In this document: piece after piece, positions 24,401 to 38,000 of the stretch
How positions within the stretch are numbered: position 1 is the first letter of the stretch
Layout: every line of letters starts with the position of its first letter
DNA from: Thunnus maccoyii
Taxonomy: Eukaryota > Chordata > Actinopteri > Scombriformes > Scombridae
DNA: 64,000 nucleotides
Reading direction: 5' to 3'
Assembly (NCBI RefSeq): GCF_910596095.1
Contig: NC_056540.1
Span: 19,616,501-19,680,500 of the forward strand
The notes under the pieces: model-generated
The model's input: only the letters and a program-made list of their open reading frames with translations
What the model was told of the DNA's origin: nothing
The model's database searches: none
Translations under genes and position numbers: made by a program

Positions 24401-27400
24401 TGATAAATAAAAACTATTCATGGCATTATTATTTTTAGTGGCTAAAACCTTTGCACAGTACTGTAATTACAGTATATTTGAAATGAGGATATTTGGCTCA
24501 GAAGTTATAAACATAATTCTGAACACTCCCAGCCCCGTGTGAGTGTGTTACCTGGAGAACATCATGCGACCCTGAAGTTTCTTGGTGGAGCAGGACAGGA
24601 ATAACTCATCTTCTCTGATGACTGTCACATGACTGGGCTTCTGGGGGACACCCAGAGGTGCTGGTTCCTGATGAAGAATGTGGGTCATGTCATAAGTGTG
24701 CTGCTGGCTTGAGACCTGGTCCTGGATCTCAGACTGGTTGTCTTTGTTGGGAAGGATGTGTTCAAATGTTGGGGCGGGTTGAGAGGCCAATCTCCAAACA
24801 GCCAGCTCCTCGTTCTGCTGCTGGGTCTCCTCAGAGAGAGCCCGAAGTTTCTTCTGCAGCGCCACAACCTAGACAGGAGAGAAAGGACAGGATAGACTGA
24901 AATAAACACAAGATTCTACTAAAACTCACTAAGGAAAAATACATATTTGTACTGTATCATGCCATGTTTATGTCCAAATACAACTGGTGCAGAGAAAACT
25001 AGGTTGACAATTTAATTTTCTCAAATAATATATAGATATTTTATTTACAAGACATGGATTCAGTTTTCAAATCCCATATTTTTGTCACTCTTGTTTGATA
25101 TGACACTGTGAAATATCACTACCTGTTGCTCTAGATGGTTGATCTGAAGCTGAGACGCTGCCTCAGCCTCTTCATCAGCCTCAGTTGTACTTTTATCTTC
25201 CCTTTCTAAAACTTGTCTTTCATCTTCACTCCTTCTCATACTCAGCAGCAGAGACTGTCGTGCTTCAGTGGTGATGTCACTTGGCACATTAGTTGTTTTC
25301 TGCTCCTTTGAGCAGGACAGAGTTACATTTCCTGTGTTTTGGTCTTGCTCCACTGGGTCTTCTTGGTTTTCGCTGGCAGCGTGTAGTGCTAAGTTGTTTG
25401 TGTCTGAAACCATCAAGGCCTCAATTCTTTGTTTCAGCAGCTGATTCTCCTTTTGGAGAGCGAGTAGTTCTGTAACTACGCCTGTTGTTCCTCCATCTTG
25501 ACCACACTCAGTCTTCACACAAGCAGAGTCATGGTTAGTTTGAGTCTTTTCAGAGTCCAGTTCAGAGTCTTGACGCTGAGCCTCTGATAATGCATTGCTT
25601 GCATTATCTACTTCACTGCTGATAGGTGTTGGTTTTTCAGCATCAGAGGTCACAATCTCTGGTTGACTTGCATCTTTTTGTGCATGAGAGTCAGTGTCAG
25701 TCAGTGAGGTTGTAGTGAAGAAGGTAACAGCTGACTCCTTTTCCTGATTTGGTTGAAATTCAGGGGAATCCACTGAATCATCTCGGCTTCCCCTCTCTCG
25801 CCTCTCTTCTTTTGATTCTTTCTTCTCTACGAGAAGGACACCTATCGCCTCTCCGTCTCTTCCAGCCTTGAGTGCTTCCAGCTCTTGCTTGCAGCGCTGC
25901 AGTTCCTCTCCCTGGCTGAGGAGGGTGCTCTCCTTCTCCTGTAGCTCAGCTAGAAGTCCAGAGATGTGCTGGCTCTGGTTCTCAAAGGCCATGGTTAACT
26001 GTTTGGTCTGACTTGTCACCTAAGAGTAAAATAAAGATTGAAGGAACAGAGAAATTGTTAAAAAAAAAAAAACCAGACCAGGTCCTTTGCTGTGTTTTTA
26101 GAACAGCTATACAACACATAGCAGAATTTATATATCTATCTTTTGATAAATCTCTACAATAATACGTGAATATTATTCTTCCACATGGCAATATCATTCT
26201 TCAATCTGTACCTAAATATTATGATCAGTAAGTGAAATATAACACCTGAATGTAGTCACAGGTGTGCTTTTACCAATGTGCAGTATGGATGTTCTCATGG
26301 AGGCATTTCTCAGCCATCACAAATACCGAACAAAGCTATACGTTTTAAAATTGGTCCAATAGTTACTTTGTGGAGTATGCTACTGAGAATTAAAGTGTTA
26401 TCATTTAGTAAATGAATAAAATAAATGTGTTTGTATCTCATTAATAGTTTTACTGGGACTGGACAAGGTTTATGGGCTAAAGAATATCCACCCTGATTTA
26501 CCTGGTTCTGCAGGGCTTTCAGTTTAACCTCGCACTGGTTAGCACGATCTGTCTCCCTTAAGTTTTCTTTCCGTAATCGTTCCACCTCCTTTGTCAAATC
26601 AGCGGGGGCAGAATCACCCCTCTGGCAGTGGAGGTCTGATACCACTGGCCTTGTTTGCCCCTCATCCGACAGATGTGAGTGTTCAGGATCTATCACCGTT
26701 TGCTCTTCTTGGATAAGATCCATTGTTGCCTGAGATACAAGTGTGTTGCGTTGGTTGGTGGACTGACAGAAGAGGAGATGCTGCTCAGGTGAAGGGAGGA
26801 GTTTCTTTTCCCAGCCAATGATGTTGGAGTTGAGCTCATCATTATGAAGAGTCAGATATGGCAGCGGGCTGTTGGCTACTGAGAGTTTGTCCTCTTCTAA
26901 TGAGTCTTCATTTCTGCTGCACTTTAGTTCCTCCAGTTTGGCCTCAAGCTCTGCCAGTTTCATGTTCAGCTCCGTCTTTATGTGTTTATCTGTGTTTATT
27001 ATCTGATTGCGCTCCTCTTCCTCTCTCTGTCTCTCTTCTCGTTCTAAAGCTAACTGGGCCTTAACCTCTGCTAGCTGCTTCTTCAGCTGGATATTAAGTT
27101 CTATCATTTCGCTCTCCCTGTCTTCTTGTGTTTTCTTTGTTCCCTCCTCCTCCTCCTTTCTCTCATTATTTTCTCTTTCTTCCCTTCCTCTCTTCATCTC
27201 TGTCTCCAAAGCTGACAGGGCTTTCCTCAACCTTTCTGTCTCAGCCTTCTCCTTCTCCAGCTGTGCCTTCCATTCCTTGTCCTGCTCGTCTTTCTCCACA
27301 CCCTGGCTGGCGTGTTTTCGGCTGAGCTGTTTCAGCCGGGTTCTGGCTTCTGACTCAGCCCGTCGTTGGACCTCAAGGTCCTCCAGTCGTTTCTGGAGTT

Positions 27401-29681
27401 CTTCACGCACATCTTGTAACTCTGAACGTAGTGTGGCATTCTCCTTCTGGAGGTCTTTGGAGGGTATGGCCTGCTCGGACTTGAGAGGCGGTGTCTTATC
27501 AGCAGAGTGCATCAACCTGCAGTTATCACCATCCATGGAAGTCATGGAGGGTGTAACAGAAGTAGACTCAGAGGATCTGCACAGTACTTGATCAAATGAG
27601 GAAGGCTTGTTTGTCCCAGAGCTGTCACACTCCATCGTCTCATTTCTACTCTTGTTCTCCTCATCGTTACTTCCTCTTCTGTGTCGTCCTCTTTGCAAAC
27701 ACTCAGAGTCTTGTGAGATGAGGACAGTGATGTGTTCAGAGTCTATGCCTTCACCTGGCTCTCTGTCAGTGGGGTAAGATGCTGTAATCTCTGCCTTTCC
27801 CTCGTACTCCTCCTCTTCTTCCTTTTCCCTCGTCTGCTCGGCTCGGCTGGTGGCAGGCCTCTTTGTATAAGTTGACAGTCGAGACTGATGAGAGAGGGAA
27901 GGTTGAGGGGAGAAGCTCTGTCCAACAGAGCAATACTGGGCCGGTTGCAGAGGTACTGGGGCAGCTTTTTGCTCTGAAAAGACAGGCAGCAGAATAAAAG
28001 ATTGTTTTTCTAATACAACACAACACATACAATAAGAAATAATTAGTTGGATAAAAAGCTGTAAATAAAGCATTTTTTTTAATTATTTTTTTAAGTCCAT
28101 TACTGGAGAAGTTCAGTGTATTTTTATTTGAGAAAATAGGTGATCTATTATTGACCAGCAGGGGGCAGAATTGGGATGAGAGACTTGTGCATTAAAAGGG
28201 AATTAACATGGTATGTACTGTGTAGCATACCTGCATTTCAAGTGCTTTATCATCAGGACTATAATGAATGTCCACCAATTATTTAAAATCAAAAATGAAT
28301 TTTATTTACAAGGAATCCACCAAAGGACACATGTCAGCAAGTGTTTCTCTTTCTGTTGTATCTTTAAATAAGATACTGAATCCCTACTATCACCTGACCT
28401 CTGACCTTCCCATGGAGGGAGGAAAGAGAAAACGTCTCTACAAGATCTCCAGATCAATAACGTATCACATTAACATAATAATCAGTTAACACCCTATGAC
28501 TGATAAACCTCATAGATGTCTCCTCTCTCCCACCCACAGCTCCCTCCTTACAATACCTTGCAGTTCTTTGAGGAGACGCAAGGCGTCACCTCGCTCCTCT
28601 GCCAGTCTCTTCCCCTCCTCCTCCAGAACTCGCTCTTTCTTCCTGCTCTGTTCCAGACTCACTGCCACACCCTCCGCCTCACGCACCGCTTCCTAATGTG
28701 AGGATAAATTACAAATGAGGTGGATTAAATCCAGTCAAATGGAAGTTGGCTCTAGTTTTCACAGTAAGAACTGAATTTATTTGAGGTACTTACAAAGATT
28801 CAGATCAGTTGTTCCTACAGTAGTCATCACAACATTTATCATACATACAAATCATTCCTCAGATGTTTTACAGAATGTGAAATATTTGTTGTCTTTGGAG
28901 CCTCTAAATGGGCCTGTAATGAATTATGTCTGCCAGAGTTTATTAAAACATAGCCACTAATAACTAGATGAGAGTGTGCAATATTGCCAATAGTCTAATT
29001 TTAATACTTCCACCTGGAATATTTGTACTTGTGCAGCAGGAATTCCAGATGACAGATAACTGTGTAAGAGCTGTGTACTAAGAGCTTCATGTAAAAACAG
29101 TGTCACAACAGTTACAAGCCAGAGACACATAAAACTAATGCCACCTGTGTTTATTACAAGGTAAACATGTAATAAACAGCCACTGACAAACTTCTTTGCA
29201 GACTGTATCAAGCTTTGGTCTGGTATTTTAACGTATGGTTTTAGCAAAGGCTTTCTGATGCATACAGACACTAGCTTTTCTTGTGTGCAAGTCGCAGTGG
29301 GAGTCAGAGAGTATTTTCCAGGTTGTTTTTTTTTAGTACAGTGTGATTAAAGGAGGTTTATTCCCTGCCAATGTGACCGGTAGGTGAGGCAAGTTATGAA
29401 ACTAATATCAGACAAATCCTTTGGCTGTCGTCTGGAGTTCATTTTTAGCTCTGTGAAATCCTCTCTAATGCTAAACCATTATTGAACATAATACAGAGAA
29501 GCTGTAATTTAATCATTATTTATTTACAATTTACTTATTATCAAAATCTTACAGACTGACATATGGTACATTAAGGTGCTGTTAAAAAATTTACAGAGTT
29601 CATCAAATGTCCACAGCTCAGTTAATGAATAATTGATGCATATAGACCCTGACTCACTAAGCTCAGCACTGCCACCAGCCT

Positions 29682-29732
<51 letters not shown>

Positions 29733-32006
29733 TTACTGTCAGTTTGGCTTGTGTCTGTGCCTCTTTCTTTTGGCTCTCCTGCAGCTGTCCCTCCGTCCAT
29801 TTCAGTTTCTCTTTCAGAGTCTCCAATTCTTTATCCAACGACTGCTTCTGCAGAGACAGCTGACACACAATGTTTTGATTCAGTGGTAGCCAGAAAAGAG
29901 ACATTAAATCAAAGAGGATGGGAGGGAAAAGATATGAGAAAAAGGTGAAGAATAGCAGGTGAAAAGAACAAAGAAATTGAAAAATGAATGCCTGTCTTGA
30001 TATGGGCGCAGCAGTCAGGACCAGTGAAGGGAACAGGAAGCAGGAGAGCAATCAGTGATCAATAGCGAGCACAAGCAGAGTCTAATGTGTTTTTTTACCT
30101 CTGTGGGGAAACAAATGAAGACTTAACAGACTATAGCTGATTGGCTTCCCACCAGTTCTTATAGAAAATTCAGACGACAAGCAGTTCTTAAACAAGTGCT
30201 ACTTAAAAGCTACTATAACAGCACAGAACATTTCTTTGTAATCTAATTATATCTACTAATCAAACAAATCAGTTAATATCTGTGTTACTTTCTTCAACTT
30301 TGTTAGTCTTGTGTATTATGCTAACTACTCATCATGTGGAAAACATTGATATATAAATATATGGATTCTGAGTAGAGTTTATCGTACATGAATAAGCTGT
30401 CAAAGTGGTAAATATAGCTCATAGTGTCAATTTAATTCTGTAGAATACATGTTTTATGGAAACCTTTGCAGAATGTTTTTATGTTGGGCTAATGTGGGCT
30501 TTGGTCTACAACACTGACGGACCACATGACTCCAAGTGAACCTACATGATCCTCTCAGGCTTTAATGCAAAGGTAATTTTAAGAGTGGTGTAAGGAATAA
30601 CCTTTGAGAGAAGCAGCAGGTGATCTGTAATTCAATACTTTTTCCCTGCAACAACCCAACACTGCTCATGAATTGTTCCTATATGCCAATCGAACATGTG
30701 GATCATTTTGATCTCTCTGGAATTACCAGCTTTTCGTGTTTTTTGGGAGTTATGCAGATCATAACCAGATTGTTTCAAGGTAGTAATGATTAGTCTGTTG
30801 TGCAATAAATCACAATGTGATTTATTGCATTCAAATGTCTATAAAATAATCTATAAAATTATTACTTATGCTGTGACTGAAACTGCATGCATGAGCAAAC
30901 TTTAAAAACAGGCAAAATAAAGAAAAAAGAAAAAGGAAAATCAAAACTGCAAACACAAATTCCACAAAGAGCTATGCAAATTGGTCACTTGGGTCACATG
31001 AACTGTGCACTATCAGCAGTTGAATGTCACTTGAACACAAACTGTGCCTCTATTGTACGTAGTCGCTGTGGCCTTATCAGATATAAGATAACATCTGTTT
31101 GGTTTACAAAGGGCTAACAGTAAGGTTTTAAGGGACACTGTGGGTAGACTTGACTCTCATTGTTTACAGCATGTTTAAAAGCGTAGGAATCGAAGTCTGA
31201 GGAATAGTTTCTTTCTTTGTATGCATCAAGAGGCTCAACCTTGACTTGAGATTAAAATTTGCATTATTGTTCTGCTGATAAAAAGTAAATAACACAGCAT
31301 TCCTTCACGTGTGAGTAATTTAAATGAAAAAAAAAAAAAATCACAACACCACGTTTTGCTCATGCGACCTGCTCCAAACACACCTTCCATCTTCACCCTC
31401 ATCCCGCAGTCATGCCTTCACGCCTCTGTTACTGAGAATGCTGACTTTCTCACACACAAGTTATGAGTTATACGTTTGTTTCACGCTTCCATAGCAAAAG
31501 CATTCTGCAGTGTCAAACGCAGTCACACCGTCATTACCTTCGTCGCTCAACCTTTCCACTGGGGAGAAACCGAGAGGAGAGGAGAAGGAAGGACGAAGCG
31601 GAGAGAGGAGAGGACAGGAGAGCAGGTTGGGAAAAAAAGGAAAATACACACAGAGAAAGAGAGAGTGAAACAGAGAGCGAGAGAAAACAACAAGGGCATG
31701 AAACAAGCGTGGGAGAAGTGACATAAGTTTATTGACCTTTGATACAAATAATACAAGTCCCAGGAGAAAGAGGGCGAGAGGATAGAGACAGAAAAAGCAG
31801 AAAAGAGAAGCAGGAAATAGCTGAAAAAACAGATCAGACGTATGACACCAAAAAGACAAACAATATGTCCAGAATATCATTTTGGTCCTGTTTTAAGTGT
31901 TGATACAGAACTGATTTAAAGGTTTTATCCTGAAATCGTATGAAAATGTACAGTCCGGTAGAGAGCTTGTTCTTTACCTCATCTTGTGCATATTGTACGT
32001 ACATAC

Positions 32007-32042
<36 letters not shown>

Positions 32043-35000
32043 TACCTTGTCAGCCTGGGCCTGCAGGGCATTGTGGAGTGTCCTGGCCTGCTGGAGCTCC
32101 TGGTTGAGCTTATTCATCTCCTGCTGATGGTGCTTCTCTAGACACTGTCTTTCCTTCTGAAGCTCCAACAAATCCTGCATGCAACAAACACACACACACC
32201 AATCTTCAACTGTAATGTGGGACCCAATTATTTCTTTCACAGAGAGAATGGAAGAAAATATGGATGCCGTTTGTGTCCAAGCAACTTGAAACTGTGTCTC
32301 GCTTCCTTTGATTGTTATATCTCTTGTTAGTGTTACATCTTCCTCTGTTCCTCTCAATCTGTCATGTCCTGTCCATTCATCCCTCCATCCATCCATCTCT
32401 CTCACCCTCTGATTTTGTTTCTCCAGCTCTTTGGTGCGTTGCTGGTGTTGCAGTCGGCTACTCTCAGCATTCTGCCTCTGACACTTCATCTCTTCTTGTA
32501 GCTGCTTCAGCCTCTGCTCTCCTCTTGATGCCTGAAAAAAAAACAAAAAACACAAAATATTCTCTTTTATATTGATAATACAATGCATTTTTGTGTTCAT
32601 AACTTGATGCACTTTTTAGTGTTTATGCCTGTGAAAGATATTGCAGGTATGGCCATGTTTGTGTCTTTGTGGAAACATTAAGTCACTTCACAGAAGCTAT
32701 TGTATTGACTTGTTTTTATGTGTCTTGTTTAAGGCATTTGTTGTATTGTTTTTGATTTCTTTACCTTGTTTTAATCTTGTAATGCTGATTACGAGTCTGC
32801 ATTTGACATTAAGATCAGGAAAGCATTAACATTTTGAGAGCTGAGCATAGTGACTCTTAACAAACAAAACAATTAATGGGAGTATCAGTGGCCTCTCCCA
32901 GTCTCTCCTCAGCATTGTTCATTGTTTGCAAAAAAGGTAAGATCACACTGAATATCATCTGGATTGTTTTACAGCCCTGAACAGGACACCGTCTTTACAG
33001 CTAAACCTTTTCAAAGTTCCTATCGATAGCATATGGTGGAGCAAGTGTAATATTTCCAACATGTTTGTCCTTTTCAGGGAAGCTGAAGATGAATGTATTT
33101 ACAAATGAAGCTGACACCCATTTTATTGGGAATGTAAAGCACTAGTATGAATCACAATCATTTGTTTTCCGTAGTTGTACCACCAGCAATCGTTATAACA
33201 ATTACCCGTTCACTCTCCTGGGCCATACGTGTGTGTGCCAGGCTGAGCTCGTCGCGGGCTCTCTGCAGACTGAGGTCCCTGCTGGCGAGCTCCTTCTTGC
33301 TCTGCACCGTTTCGTTCTGAGTCGACTTCAATGCCTCAGCCTTCACACGCAGCTCCTCCTCCAGAGAAGAAATGCGACTCCGCAGTTCTGACAAAGATAC
33401 TGGTGGATGGAACAGACACACAGAAAGGCACAAGTCACTACACTGATTTGGGTAAAAAACAGGTCTCAGAAAAACTAATTTGAATTTTGAAACATTTTAA
33501 TTAAACATTATTGAGATTATAATTAAAAAAAACCAAAAAGAATCACCAAAAGTAGGTAATTCAACATAGTTCTGAAACCATCAACAGGTGCAAGAAAAAG
33601 AACGACAGGTTATCAATTCTTAAGGGACAGGAAGACCATTAGCGATAACAGTGTTGCACATACACTCCTCAAATCCTTCTTCTATTTATCTAAGAGTGGA
33701 TGTCCCATCACTGCATAATTAAGAATTATGCCTCTGATAACTTTATTTTCTGTACCAGTGTTTTGTAGGTTTTAACTTACTAATAATATTTCGCATTATT
33801 GCCGCTCGTCTTCGAGCAGAAAATGATGCAAACAAATATTGATTAAATTGTGCAAATGTTTTGACATTTGAATCCCAAAAACATTTGGAACAAAGACAAA
33901 AAAACATTTGAATCCCAGTGTAGCAAGGACTCAACTTTAAATGGGTAAAAGTTGACCAAATGGGTGGACGGCAACGGCAAAAACAAAAGAGAAAAAACAC
34001 TGTAAAAAACACTTATGTAAATCTTCGCTACTGTGTATCAATAAAGTCTAAAATACCAAAAAAAGAAAAGAAAAACACGACGCAAAATTATTAGTAAAGA
34101 TATGTTTACATTTGACCACCACATGTCGACAACACAACAGCAACACTAAGTTGGGGTCTTCACAAATGGGGTCAATCCATACAAATGGGGTCAATCCATA
34201 CAGACTTGCTCATTGATGGCCACAGCTGCTGTATGATACACTTTCACAAGGCCTGCCGATATCTGAAGCTGAAATCAATTTTCTGTCTGTCCCGCATGTT
34301 GTTTGTGTATCTTTTCCTATTCGTACTACTCAATAAAAGTATCTAGCATTGTCACAATCATCATCATCATCATCATCACCACCATGTGGCTAAACAAAAA
34401 GAACGACAATCTACCAATAGAAATGTATGTTTTGTAATGTTTTGTAAAATATGTCTATGGTGAGTCTAGCAAATACATTAGTAGATATTTGCCTTTAAAC
34501 ATATGTAATCAATTTATTGTGCTACTAATAAATATAAGTTATTTTCTCAGTACTACTTTCTGTACTACCCAATTAAGAAAATCTCTATAAAAATGTTTTT
34601 CATAATAAGTATGTACAACTTATATGATTACAGCATATTACAGTGGGGAGGAGCATTATAAAAACACAAACACACACACACAAACAGCACCTAGTCAGCC
34701 AAAAAAGCACACCTAAAGAAAACACTGCACCACCCCTCCCCCTCTGTGTCCCAGCAGCTAAAAGAAGCATTTATTGTTTCACATTGAACTCTCCCCTTCC
34801 TCTGAACAAACACACACACACACGCACACAGTGGAGCAGAGAGAAAGGGGAGTGTTATATCACAACTATAAAGTGTATCCAGAGCCACTTCTACAACATG
34901 AAGCTACACTGAGAGCAGGCAGAGGAGTCTCCTGCTGAGCCACTGATTTCTACACAACCTCTTATGTAACAAGTGTTGTTTAAGGTTACGCAGAGAACAC

Positions 35001-38000
35001 GAGATGTAGGATGACCACATTGATTTACTTATACTGAGTTTGCTATGGTAGTCGCATTAGAATTAAAAATGACAACTAAAACAGATCAAATTTTATCATT
35101 TGGCCTCATAACTCTGCCCAAGATCACAGCAACAAATAAACTCCGGTTATACTTCAAATGCTGTGTAAGTGTCAGTATATGAAACCTAATATAAATGTAC
35201 AAATCACAAACATTTTAAGGGATCAAGATAGTTATATTTATCATTCAATACTGTCCATAAATCTTAAAAGAAAACCAAAACCAACAATACTTTGATCCTA
35301 CTAACAAGTGTAATATTGTCTGTGCAAACATAGGTCTCATTGTTGTCTAAGAACTAATGAAAAATGAGCCTCTGTGTTGCACTGGGTGACATGTTCCTTC
35401 ATTCTAATATAATGCTACATAAACTACAGCGCCCACATTCCTACCAAACAACAGTGCCCAGCTGTTTTACTAAGCCTTTAAAAATCTATAAAACAATACA
35501 TGTTTGACTTGTTTTTATAGATTTAAGTCTTCAGTAGTGAAGAAATGGGCTTAAGACTGAGTGCCACAGACGAGGTAGGGATATCAAAAGGTATTTATAA
35601 ATGGGTTAAAGCATTCCTGGTTTTGTTCTTTTCGTTGGATTGACTGACAATAAGAAAAATATAGAGAAATTGCCCTTTGGCTAATAATAGTCTATACTGA
35701 GTTCTTCTACCAGTTTGCTATCCTTCAATGAAAATTCAAGACCAGCTATAATCGAGCTTTTGCTGCTGTGGCCTCGGGCTCTGGATCAGGCTGCGTATTG
35801 ACATTAGTTTGATCAACAATGTTGACTGTTGTAAACAACATCTGTATTTGTACTCGCAGCATTTGACTAAGGTCTGCAAAACCCTGTATTAGAGTGGACA
35901 AGCATCCAAAATCAAAGGCTAAATTCTGGCATTTAGGACTCTGTTTAACTCAGTAATTTGAATTACTGAGTTAAACAGAGTGAAACTGAGATCTGCTCTT
36001 TTTACTTCAGTTCATGCTGGGTCTTGGTCTTAGTACAAGCTACTTCAATAATCCTGCTTTAGGAGACAGGCTGCTGGGCTGAGCCGCATGTGTGTGTGTT
36101 TATTTTTTCAAACTGGGCAACACTCAGTCGTTTCCATGTTTCCAAGATAACCATTTGACATCCCCACTCACTGTCTGTTTGTGTCCCAGGGTCCTTCTCC
36201 TTCCCACAAACCCCCTGCTCTGACTGGGCATGACTGATGTCAACGGCGGGCGTCTGGGGAGAAGACGGGGATCGTCTCTTGGCTGCCTGCCTCGAGTCAT
36301 CCCGTTCCCACGGAAACGCAGCCAAGGGAGTAGAGAAGGAGTCCGATTGGTCTGAAGGGTGGCGGTGGGGTGTGCTCTTGTGTTGCTGTCGTGGCAACGA
36401 GGCCGTAGGCATGTCTGAGAACTGGAGCCGCTGCTGAAGGGAAGAGAGGGATTAGACAAAAAAGGAGAAAAAAGGGCGTGAAACTGAACAGGATGTCAAA
36501 CTTTCTTTTGCAAAACTTTTTTGCACTGACAACATGGCTCCAGGGTAAATGCTCTCTTTCGCTTTAAACTAAACACAACATTTTACTGAAGCATCACTGA
36601 CTCGTGTTGTATTCATGAAACTTCCTGAGTAAATATTAGATTTGTGATGATGACAAACATATCTTTCTTAAGGGAGCTCTGAGAAAAGCCACAGATCACA
36701 TGTACAGTAAAGGTAAACCATAACAATAATTCAGCAGTTTCCTTCTTTTTCTATTTTACCTCCAAAAAAAACACAAGGACATGTATGTATTTTTGCTGAC
36801 AAACAAGGAGCCATGGTGACAAGATCATAATTATTTAATTAATAGTTAGTTAAAAGACGGAATAACTGAAAGAGAGTGATAAGAAGAAAACAAGAAATGA
36901 GCCAAATCCTACAACTACAGAACAGCTTTCAGCTAAAATCCTCTTTGCTCTTAGATTAGCCAGTTTTCTGAAACACAACCAACAACATGCTGGTACTTAC
37001 TCGGATTTGGAGCGCCCGGTTCTGTCCTTCATCTCTCTGCCCTGACCGCTCCTCCTTTCTGCTCCCTACAGGGCAAAAACACAGCATATGGACTGGACTT
37101 ACCAAATCCTAGTACCAAATCCTAATCACTAAAGCTGTACAGCACGACAGCGGTGAAGAACCCAAGTGGTTTCATGAAAAGAGAGGAAAGAGAAAATACA
37201 ACAGTCTCCAGAGAGAAGGGTCGGGAAAGGACACGAGCTGAGGGAGTTCGTTTATAACCTCTCTGCTCATTTGGGACTCTTGTGGTTTTCTGTTTAATTT
37301 TCCACATTACACATATTGTGCAGTGAATTAATAAGATAGGAAAGAAACTATTAGAGAGAATAAACACACAGGTCATTAAGTTTCAGGACTGTACCATTGT
37401 TTTCCCAGGGCGAGGCTGTATTCCAGCAGGGTGTTGAGAACAGAGTGGTGTCTGCCGACCTGCTGCTGTTCTGCAGCTTCTCCAGTTCTGCCTCCAGCCT
37501 GCAAGCAGAGGGACGGAGGTCAGTGTGGGCAACGAAATCGAAAATAAGGATCAGATCAAACAGATGACAGTTTGGTTTATGAATATGTCATCATAAACTT
37601 GAGCAACCGGTTTCATGCCATCAAAAAAACCTTGTATGAAAAAAACCTGATGCATATCAAGAAAAGCATCTAGTGGGTAATTTTTAATGATAGCCATGAA
37701 TCTTATTCTGGACCTAATGGCCTCAGTTTAAAGGAATATTTTGACATTTGACACAGAGAAACTGGAGTTAGATGAGAAGATAGTAATCACTCACATGTGT
37801 CTGTTAAATATGAAGCTACAGCCAGCAGCTGGCTAATTCAGCTTAGCACAAAGACTGGAAGCAGCTTTCAAGAAATAGCACATGAATGCAGTTAGAAAGA
37901 CAAATTGTTATTTTTACACTTTGGTTTTCAAAGGGATTTTAAAAACGAGATATAAAATGTTAACTAGTAGCTTTAGAGGTGCTGGGAGGCAGATTTTGTT

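Larger units (their letters stand above)
29848..32045 (-). other. cenpf: cenpf intron of 2.2 kb
   Basis: No exon or recognised transposon was found. A 29-bp perfect hairpin lies at 30801-30829 and a purine-rich stretch at 31560-31700. The sense 5' end carries a CA microsatellite (about 32010-32040) that begins about five bases into the intron. Confidence 0.8.

Noticed and set aside
27007-27591. Plus-strand frame of 194 codons, serine-rich
   Set aside because: It is the antisense of the large cenpf coiled-coil exon; the serine-rich content reflects complementary Glu/Arg codons.
31463-31880. Open frames on both strands in a cenpf intron
   Set aside because: Low-complexity purine/pyrimidine tract; the surrounding exon phases join without it and no CENP-F similarity is seen.
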